DNA of 64,000 bases from contig JACVVK020000055.1 of assembly GCA_018292915.2 (NCBI GenBank), forward strand, positions 2,142,501 through 2,206,500, written 5' to 3'. The first letter of the stretch is position 1. Every line of letters begins with the position of its first letter. The position numbers were made by a program, and so were the translations under genes. Under the pieces are notes generated by a model. It did not search any database. It was not told the DNA's origin and saw only the letters and a list, made by a program, of their open reading frames with translations. Below, piece by piece: positions 57,301 through 64,000 of the stretch. Source of the stretch: Batillaria attramentaria. Taxonomy: Eukaryota > Mollusca > Gastropoda > Batillariidae.

Positions 57301-58288
57301 CTTATGGCTTATCTGCTCGTTGTCTGCATTTGGGAACGTAGTTTGTTTTCTCTTCCGGTTCTTTGTCCACTGGCGCTCAAGTAAGTCAGGATTTAATGTT
57401 TTCGTGGGGAATCTGTGTTTGGCCGATTTTCTGATGGGTGTTTACTTAGCCATTGTCGGTGCCGCTGACAGTATGTCCCGCGGAAAGTACTTGTTGTTTG
57501 AAGAAACATGGATAAAAAGCATTTCCTGTAAAATAGCAGGATTTATATGTCTGTTGTCAAGTGAGTTGTCCGTCTTCATCATCTGCCTCATCACACTGGA
57601 TCGGTTCATTGTTCTGCGGTTTCCGTTCACCAATATTCGATTTGAAAGATGGTCGGCGTCTGTGGCCTGTGTGATAACCTGGTTAGTTGGCCTGACGCTC
57701 GCTGGAGTTCCTCTCTTGCCCATCACGGCCCACTGGGAATTCTACAGTCAGTCAGGAATCTGCATCCCTTTGCCGATTACCAGAAGCACATTCCACGGGC
57801 ATGGCTACGCAATTGGTGTCATGATCATCTGCAACTTTACTCTGTTTTTGCTGATCGCAGCTGGGCAAGCCTTCATCTTTATGTCTGTCAAGTCAAACAT
57901 TCTGGCCACAGACAAGAACCAGAAATCCAAAGAGGTAATAATCGCTCGTCGTCTTATGTCTGTGGTGGTGTCTGACTTTCTGTGCTGGTTTCCAATCGGA
58001 CTTTTGAGTCTTCTTGCCTCAGCAGGTGTCCCGATTCCTGGTGAACTGAACGTGATTCTGGCGATCTTTGTCTTACCCTTGAACTCCGCCCTCAACCCTT
58101 TCCTCTACACATATAACGTGGTTGTGGAGCGAAAAATAGAGAAAGTGGAGAACAAAATAATGACATTACTCGAAGCGAAAATGGCCACAGGATCAGAGAC
58201 AGTCTCGAAATATAGACACAGGAAGGCAGAACTAAACAGATTTGGAGAAGTTAACGTTGGAGAGTTTTGGAGAAACGAAGATAAGTGA
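54383..58288 (+). CDS. GRL101-like CUB/C-type lectin/LDLa/LRR seven-helix receptor, copy 3
   Basis: Predicted cell-surface class A receptor, 1301 residues from ATG 54383 (MADLRNLKN) in one exon; this start follows an acceptor-like tract. Order: signal (CVVHAILVFLVCVF, about 25-38); CUB-like (125-248); C-type-lectin-like with AWIGL (301-445); LDLa-like modules, of which the second reads DCRLTESDE and the third (CRSGECVN...) has lost the usual DCxDxSDE end; canonical LDLa pair (660-736); LRR N-cap (740); LRRs (about 760-945); seven helices (968-1250) with NLCLADF, LDRF, CWFP, NPFLY; tail to 1301. It shares CUB DNA with copy 2 but LRR phrasing (FLNFPQIRTLNVSFSALTTI) with copy 1. It is the most complete copy, with a usable start in place. 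Ligand unknown. Confidence 0.92.
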   Translation: MADLRNLKNISAFLLMKSAFSCMRHKCVVHAILVFLVCVFPRDSRADEALQYDTDTAESVTVSSKVTHRTQDVHVRNAAPADSHGNNSNLETLVTRDETDLRLAELYDHTVCQSCAQPTLRDILILPPNTLQVNFTSSVSGYIQTWAYGDISRQWPQNINARYQLVVPEDHVVMVSFNSYGLHNDGGRRCNTPYVQLLYAQYNSNVHRSNCDEMNLSTYVYHLSITVVFAYRANDSVYAGFRMLFSFHPRSETPPMYFQAPLMLNCSVPYYSRFKQHVDCNMIRECYGGEDEGGHCPFSSPECGGGVAVNDKCYKLFHCNPSFALDGVSWDTVRRKCRERHGDLPVMRTEKEWEAFWTVFKFAKRDENAWIGLNRSCPYYSQYMYGGRWHWMDNTVPFLINPPKLITRTKERMFTSKRMALVGSYTVFNGDNTGDSPVKDSCICEFKLSLKLKPPKKDSLLKGQVKFPHMKLQEEKLKTSAVPLFVCPGGHVVYDFLKCDKQSGCGAPERSSRCEISSFEAHSEKSLSISTGNAQTFQGSSSVAMYVCDNTNETLPYTLVCDFRTDCRLTESDERDCFQEPLDNCIPRGGRMCRSGECVNASHFRDIIDDCKDERNDICSYDMFPTRQQSIPLVTPVQPPAIIHTNGNKNWLILPMNASENCPETHFRCPPSHEYCLPVYMRCNTINDCPFGEDEADCDSFQCPGFYRCRASRVCVHLDNLCDGLPQCPQRDDEVFCDLTCPDGCRCHGLAFVCDRPVPFHKLTNVRYLDATHSGMAYFTTNLYIVFLKLSSCGLKTVQEMSFPSLQQIDLSHNEIRHVEINMFMAMKRLSVLRLAGNPLVSWTPGSTDTVPHLSVMDLSHSELSVLNISVFLNFPQIRTLNVSFSALTTIAEPGFVDMPSLTHLDLRGSPVRIFPGDMFRASRKLKRIYSDNYRFCCKAILPEMFPRDSCYAPMDELSSCEDLLRSDFYRLSLWLICSLSAFGNVVCFLFRFFVHWRSSKSGFNVFVGNLCLADFLMGVYLAIVGAADSMSRGKYLLFEETWIKSISCKIAGFICLLSSELSVFIICLITLDRFIVLRFPFTNIRFERWSASVACVITWLVGLTLAGVPLLPITAHWEFYSQSGICIPLPITRSTFHGHGYAIGVMIICNFTLFLLIAAGQAFIFMSVKSNILATDKNQKSKEVIIARRLMSVVVSDFLCWFPIGLLSLLASAGVPIPGELNVILAIFVLPLNSALNPFLYTYNVVVERKIEKVENKIMTLLEAKMATGSETVSKYRHRKAELNRFGEVNVGEFWRNEDK

Positions 58289-58687
58289 TATAGTAGAGAG
58301 AAAAACAGCAACAACAACAAAACAGAATAGTGATCTTCAGGACAGTTGCATCCTCCCCACACCCACCACTCTCTCCCCTTCCCTCCATTCTTTGTGTCCA
58401 CGGTGGGCGATCTAACGTCACCTAGAAATTGGTCTCAATGCGCTGGCCGGGGCAGAGACAGATTCTAATTACCCAACGTAAAATACGAGATGGGAATGGA
58501 ACATCCCGTAAAACTACATAGTTCCTTCTCCAAATTTGTGCCGGTAAATACAAATTTGACTGAAACCCCATTATAAGCGATGAACGCTATAAACATGAGT
58601 GAGCTGTCATGAGAGTCAAAGGCAGAGCTGAGTTGTCTTTTCTTTACTGACTGTATAAGAGGAGAAGGTTGGAAACTCGATGTTTCT

Positions 58688-59960
58688 GAGGCGTGTGGTT
58701 TGTGGAGGAAATGTGTTTGGAGCACAAACTTTCAGGACGGCTGCAGTGAATATTTTGGTGTAATTATTATGGCACTAGGGACACATTATCTCTACATACA
58801 GTTTGAGCGATTTTGAGATATGAAATGAGTTCACCTGCGCCGTCAAATGAGGTACACTTAACGCCAACAGTACGAGAGCAATTACTTCCAAAACTTAATC
58901 TTTTGAGAGTCAGTATTCATGCTATCAACAGCCAAAATTTTGAGCGATTTAAACAAATTCCACTGCTCAAAACGCCAGACAACCAACTTTTCATGAAAGC
59001 GCGATAACGTGGAAAATTTAGACCGTCCTAAGATGTTGTTTCTATTACTATTGAAAACACCATTAAAAATCATTAAAAATCGTAGGCTGGCCAATGCTCT
59101 TGCTGCTGAATGAACGCTCACTGATACAAGCCAAACTTGGTCCGGAAAAAGGGGATGGGGGTTAAATTTGTGTGTGTGTGTGTGTGTGTGTGGGAATAAT
59201 GGCGTTCATTTTCGCGTTCAACAACCTGAGCATTGACTGGTCTACTCATGGCCTCAATTTTTTTTATTTTTTTTTTGCGGGGGGGGGGGGGGGGGGGGGG
59301 GGCGGGGAGGGTCGGCTGGCTGTTCCGTTTCCAACCTTCGCCTATTATAATAGCCAGTAAAGTAAAGACAGCTGTCTGTGCCGATAGTATCTCGTTACTA
59401 TTACTATCACTTTGCAAAGCGAAGCTGCTCAAGTTGCATGGGAAGAAGTGATGGCGCTGTCAGGAAAAGCAATGAAAGAAAGAAGGGAAGGCTGAGTGTC
59501 TTCTTCAACGTATACTCAGGGGCTCCCTATCCCGGCTCTCCGGAGCCTGGGGTACAGGTCCGAATACCCGGTGGGCAGGAATTTAGTTGGAGGTTTTTTC
59601 CTTTCCAAATCGAGTCAAAATCATGTGCAGGCTCGTTTCCGGTGCCTGTCTCACATGCACACGTTCACATCAAGTGTGCAAGCTACGAAAAAAAACAAAC
59701 AACAAACAAGTTTAGCGACGATTTTACAGGTGAGTGGTTTGTTTACAAGAAACAAAAAAGACGTTGGAAAAGACACACGATGGCACCAGCAACAGTTTCT
59801 TTCCCTTTGTCTTTGATGGCCACAGAAGAACCGACAAAACCATGCTGTCTTTCGATAAACCTCCGGGCTTTCTCTGTAGGCAGAAGCACACAAATACACA
59901 GGGCCTCAAAATGCCTATATATTCCCGATTAGCCTCAGGCATCATAGTCACCCCTAAAAA
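58688..59960. other. intergenic, no gene seen
   Basis: Holds a (GT)n run (59170-59192), a T-run and G-run (59260-59302), a dispersed repeat at 59462-59540 shared with 42485-42570, and the start of an R1 copy (59905-59960). The 184-codon open frame at 59378-59932 shows no recognised domain. Confidence 0.5.
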
Positions 59961-59969
59961 TTCTTCAAT

Positions 59970-62450
59970 CGTAAAACAAGGACGCTTGGATTATTTTCTG
60001 ATTTCTGACTCATTAGCTGTAGAGACAAATGGTTGCAATATTAGTCTGGGTTACAGATCAGATCTCTTCCTAGTAGCATTATCAATGAAGAAAGAACAGT
60101 TTAAAAGAGATATACCTTTATGGAAGTTCAATAATTCTCTAATAAAAGATATGTCATATGCTACAAAAATAAAGAAATTAATTTCAGACTTAAAAAAACA
60201 ATATGCTGTTCTTACGTATAATAGAGATACGTTTGATGAAATTCCCCTTGCGGACATTGAATTTCAGATTTCAGACCAATTATTTTTCGACACAATGCTA
60301 ATGGAAATACAAAGGAAGACAATATCATATTCCTCATATAAGAAATAGGTAGAAACAGAAAGTGAGTTAAAGTTAGTGGCAGACATTAGTGAATTAGAGA
60401 AAAGTGTTTGAGATAGCACCGTCGAGCAACTCGCGAACATGAAAAACGAGCTACAAGAACTTAGGAACAAAATAAATTGAAGGGATTGCAATAAGGTCAA
60501 AGGTAAAATGGATAGTAGAGGGGGAAAACAAGTAATCTTGAAAACAGAAATGTTGTTAGTAAAACAATGACTTTCCGAGAGAGAAACGATGGGGAAGTAA
60601 TTTGTGATCAAAAGGAAATTTTGAAGGAGGTTGAGACCTTCTATAGAGACTTGTATACTTGTCGAGAAGTTGTGGACGTAGATCTACATCAGTTGTTACC
60701 CAACGTCCCAGTTTTGTCTCCTGAAGAAAGTAAGTCAATAGAAGGTCCAGTTATTTATCAAGAGGCCTTATCAGTATTAAAAGACATGAAAGGGCCAGGA
60801 GATCCTGTTATCACTATTTGCAGATGATACGACTTGCTATCTTGATGGCAGTGAGAAGTCCTTAATTAAAGCTGTACACACATTAGATAGATTTTCAAAA
60901 TGTCAGGTCTACGAAGAAATAATGATAAGACACAAACTGTTTGGATCGGAAGCAGGAGGAACTGTCAGGCTAGATATATGAGGGATAGGAACTTTCAATG
61001 GGATCCAAGCATCTTTAAAGTTTTGGGAATTACCTTTTCAACTAATACAGACCAAATTTGTGAATTGAATTATAACGGGAAATTACTTGAAGTGTCTGAA
61101 ATATTACGAAAATGGGGAGAAAAAAAGGCAGTTGACTCCCTTGGGAAGGATAACTATCATAAAATCTTTAGTATTGTCAAAACTTACCGATTTATTCATT
61201 AACCGGCCGGATCCTCCTCCTTACATTCTAAAGGAACTTGAAACTTCTCTTTTTAAGTTTCTATGGAATGGCAAGGCGAGTAAAATTAAAAGATCAGTAG
61301 TGTGTAAAAATTATGAGGAGGGAGGCTTGAACATGTGTGACGTTTACGCCTTTTTATCAACTGTGAAGATAAGTTGGTTAAGAAGATTAGATTGTGCAAG
61401 TTTATTGAAACTTACCTTTCCTGATTTAATGAATTAAATGGCGGTGAGTGTACGAGTTGTATTATGCAAAAAAGTAGTAACCCATTTGGACAGATGTTCT
61501 GAGACATTATAGGACACTGTATTGTAAATTGATTATTCGAAATGCAAAGGAATTTTTGTGTGAGTGTATCCACTATAACAAGAATATTACTGTAGGCAAA
61601 CTGATGTTTACATTGAAGAATGGATAGATGTTGGTGTCGTACAGATAAAGGACTTATTAGGGGAAGACGGTATTTTTTTTTTTTTTTACTTTCGACAGGT
61701 TTAGATAGAAATTCCCAGGATCTGCAGAACAAATTTCCTCTCCTATGAAGATGTTATTCGATCAGTTATTCTGTCTCAGAAAAAATGTGGAATTCATGAC
61801 TTAGTGGTTGAACGTCAAGCGGAGTTTGATAACGAAGTGTGGTCCTGTATTAGTGGAGGCAATAAAGTGGTGAAAAGCGTTCTGCTGGAATCTAACATTG
61901 TCCCTACTGCCACCTATAGGTGGAACACGCTGTATGAACACTTGAACTGGAAAGCTGTTTACACGAAATGTTTTAAAATTATGTGTGACTCGCAACTTCG
62001 CTGGTTTCAGGCAAGGATGCTGCATTATATTCTCACAGCCAATACGTTCCTTCATAAATGTAAAATATAGTAGAGTCACCACTTTGTAGTTTTTGTCATC
62101 GTGAGAGGGAAACAATTGTACATACAGATTGGCAATGCCATATTGTTAAGAACTTTTGGGGCAACCTACTGAGCTTACTGCACGACAATTGTGTTCATTG
62201 CACTAGGGTGCCCCCCCCCCCCCCCCCCCCCGAAGAACCTATCATGTCTGGTGTAGCTTCAAATGTTAAAACAGACAAAGCCCTGGATTTAGTCATATTC
62301 TTAGCAAAATAAGCTTACTTTATATAGAGATGTAAACTGCAAGGTTCAGACCCTCTGTTATGCAAGTTCTTACCGTATTTTAAAGTCAAGGTACCAGGTG
62401 GAATGCTACTCTGCTGCCATTACGAGTAGAAAACCAGAATTTTACAAGTC
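59970..62450 (+). mobile_element. L1/Tx1-like LINE, decayed and internally deleted
   Basis: The first part encodes RLDYFLISDSLA and LGYRSDLFLVALS, then LWKFNNSLIKDMSYATKIKK: the end of an APE endonuclease and the WKFNNSLL linker of Tx1-type ORF2. A pre-RT segment follows (60567-60800). The RT core is missing between KDMKGPGD and LSLFADDTTCYLDGSEKS (about 60805-60850). The thumb and C-terminal parts continue to about 62115 with frameshifts (FKFLWNGKASKIKR; ARMLHYILTANTFLHKC). A C-run lies at 62213-62231. Confidence 0.8.
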
Positions 62451-62612
62451 CTGGCTACCGTGCCCTAGTTGAAGACTTTTGAGTATGTATGTATGTATAC
62501 ACCTATCATACAACGTAATATTGTGTACAGCTCTATGAATACTTCCCGTATGTTACTTATGTAACCTAGTATCCGATACCTGTTCTGTGCATTTTAGTAC
62601 AGCTACCCTCGG

Positions 62613-62614
<2 letters not shown>

Positions 62615-62657
<43 letters not shown>
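62615..62657. repeat. (GT)n microsatellite
   Basis: About 21 GT units. Confidence 0.95.
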
Positions 62658-62844
62658 GTGCCTTCAAGTCTTCCCTTATTTTTGTGTCTTGATATTGTGG
62701 TGTATTTGTCATAATTATCTTTGTATTTGTACTTTGGGCATTTCTCTTCATTTTTTTTGTTTGTTATTGTTTTGTTGTTGTTTTTTGGCTCCAACTCATT
62801 GCCAACTCCTGTAGTAGTCCTCCCAGGTCATGGGTGAAAAGTCA

Positions 62845-63020
62845 TTGTATGGGAAAAGGGGTGACTCCAAGATGAAAGTATGTCGATATATATATAGCAG
62901 TGTCGTTTGCGAAGTGTGGTGGTGTCGTACGTGATGTATTGAGTGTTGGTGTCATATTTCGATATTATATTATATTATATTATATTATATTATATTATAT
63001 TATATTATATTATATTATAT
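62845..63020 (+). repeat. solitary copy of the 72-bp unit plus (ATATT)n
   Basis: GACTCCAAGATGAAAGTATG leads into one copy of the unit expanded at 44045-44915 (GTGTCGTACGTGATGTATTG, GTTGGTGTCATATTTCGATA). A (TATAT) pentanucleotide run follows at 62963-63020. The shared leader with 44020-44050 shows that both belong to one dispersed element. Confidence 0.75.
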
Positions 63021-63474
63021 ACAGGCTGGTTTTCGGGGGTAGAGCCGTAGGTGTAGTTTTCAGGAGGTGACAGAGGAGAAAGTTGTAGCCAAGACCGAAG
63101 GCCTATAACAGTTTTGTTTTCATTTCCATCTCAGAAAATTCCGAAAACAATATTTCGAAAACAGTTACTAGTTTCTCCCTGCTAGATTTGTTTACAGAAG
63201 TAAATCCACGAGGCGCCATTTGCACGAAGTGCGCCTGAGGCTGAGGCTCGTTGTTCAACAGTACGTGTACCTCCGCATTGTTAGTGCGTTTCGCGTGTAC
63301 GAAGTTCTTTCCCTTGAATTTCGATCACCCGTGATCGATGTTCACAAGAGCTGACTTCTATAAAATATTTCCCTGTAAAACTGTTTTCTAGCCTGTATTT
63401 CATGAAAATAATGATGTTTATGACGTACATGGGGGAAAAAAATGCCATTTCTACCTCGAAACTATCACAAGGGT

Positions 63475-63712
63475 ATCCGGGATAGCCGAGCGGCGCTGGA
63501 CTCACGATGCTTGGGTCGTGAGTTCGAATCCCAGCTGTGGGCCAAATATTTGTGCTGGCCTTTTTTCTCGTTACCCTGTCTCTGACACCGGTAGAGGGTT
63601 GGACTTTCAAGGCTTGGGTCGTGAATTCGAATCCCAGCGGGGCCCAAATATTTGTGCTGGCCTTTTTTTTCGTTGCCCTGTCTCAAACATGACCCGTATT
63701 TGGTGGAAAATG
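63475..63712 (+). mobile_element. SINE S1, two heads in tandem
   Basis: A head with GGGTCGTGAGTTCGAATCCC and body CAAATATTTGTGCTGGCC, CTCGTTACCCTGTCTCTGAC is followed directly by a second, shorter head and body of the same family. A dimeric or doubly inserted element. Confidence 0.75.
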
Positions 63713-64000
63713 GTGTCACGGCCTCAAACACCCGTCCACCCAAACCTATCATATCTTTCGCCATGCATCTCCTCACTACCCACGCACAGACACAATCCAG
63801 TAGTGAATTCATCAGTCGTCAGTATCTGCCCTTTTTTATCATAAATCTGATCTGTGGAACGGAGCATGTAGGCAGGGTGTTCTCCCTCGCAAAAGAGCCG
63901 TCCAGGGACCGTCACACTTGCCTGATCCTCGCCACTCTCTGGGACACAGAGTCTTTCAGTGGAAAGTACCTCTGTGCACGGTGGGGAAATGGCGCTCACT
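63713..64000. other. intergenic, no gene seen
   Basis: Open frames here have no recognised domain; sequence runs off the window. Confidence 0.4.

Larger units (their letters stand above)
52018..58687 (+). repeat. receptor-bearing segmental duplication, unit 3
   Basis: Homologous to units 1 and 2. The left limit shared by all is the (CT)n run at 52018-52070. The right limit of similarity to unit 2 is CTCGATGTTTCTG at about 58675-58687. The 3' flank of about 400 bp is nearly the same as 33899-34317. Confidence 0.85.

Noticed and set aside
59378..59932. 184-codon open frame
   Set aside because: Runs through a dispersed repeat and the start of R1; no domain recognised.

Overview
The window looks like nuclear DNA of a mollusc, most likely a gastropod. 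The supports are large tRNA-headed SINEs, LINE, Gypsy and Penelope-like debris, very dense (CA)n/(GT)n microsatellites, and GRL101-like receptors of the kind known from snails. The species cannot be told from the sequence. Only three intact protein-coding genes can be supported. They lie at 4302-8087 (minus), 30020-33898 (plus) and 54383-58288 (plus), and are paralogues of about 1260-1300 residues, each with its coding region in one uninterrupted exon. The predicted order is signal peptide, CUB-like domain, C-type-lectin-like domain, degenerate and canonical LDL-receptor class A modules, leucine-rich repeats and a rhodopsin-type seven-helix domain. This is a relaxin-receptor/GRL101-like architecture with an added CUB and lectin domain.

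Each receptor sits in a homologous unit of about 6.7-6.9 kb: 4125-10923 (inverted), 27455-34317 and 52018-58687. Shared 5' and 3' flanks show that the copies arose by DNA-level duplication. A fourth, truncated and frameshifted copy (34319-34788) follows unit 2 and ends abruptly in a SINE. A further block (45690-48200) repeats the upstream flank of unit 3 (49650-52420) without a receptor gene.

The rest is repeats. 1-4125: SINE, dispersed repeats, a small MADF-like open frame and a MITE. 8.4-17.3 kb: a minisatellite, a TTAA-flanked foldback element, and three or four LINE fragments cut by a SINE. 17.4-26.2 kb: long GT/CA arrays, inverted-repeat DNA elements, SINEs and a second foldback copy. 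26.6-27.5 kb: a three-armed inverted repeat. 34.8-41.4 kb: a truncated Gypsy-like LTR element whose 3' LTR contains a MITE and an internally deleted LINE. 41.4-49 kb: more dispersed repeats, a Penelope-like remnant, a 72-bp minisatellite and a T/G-only tract. 58.7-64 kb: a decayed L1/Tx1-like LINE, a solitary copy of the 72-bp unit and SINE heads.

The receptors are probably a locally expanding recognition family. Their transmembrane and central LDLa portions are nearly the same, while the lectin domain, later LRRs and first extracellular loop differ. That pattern suggests gene conversion around diversifying ligand-facing segments. All functional statements are inferred from domain recognition by eye; no searches were run.
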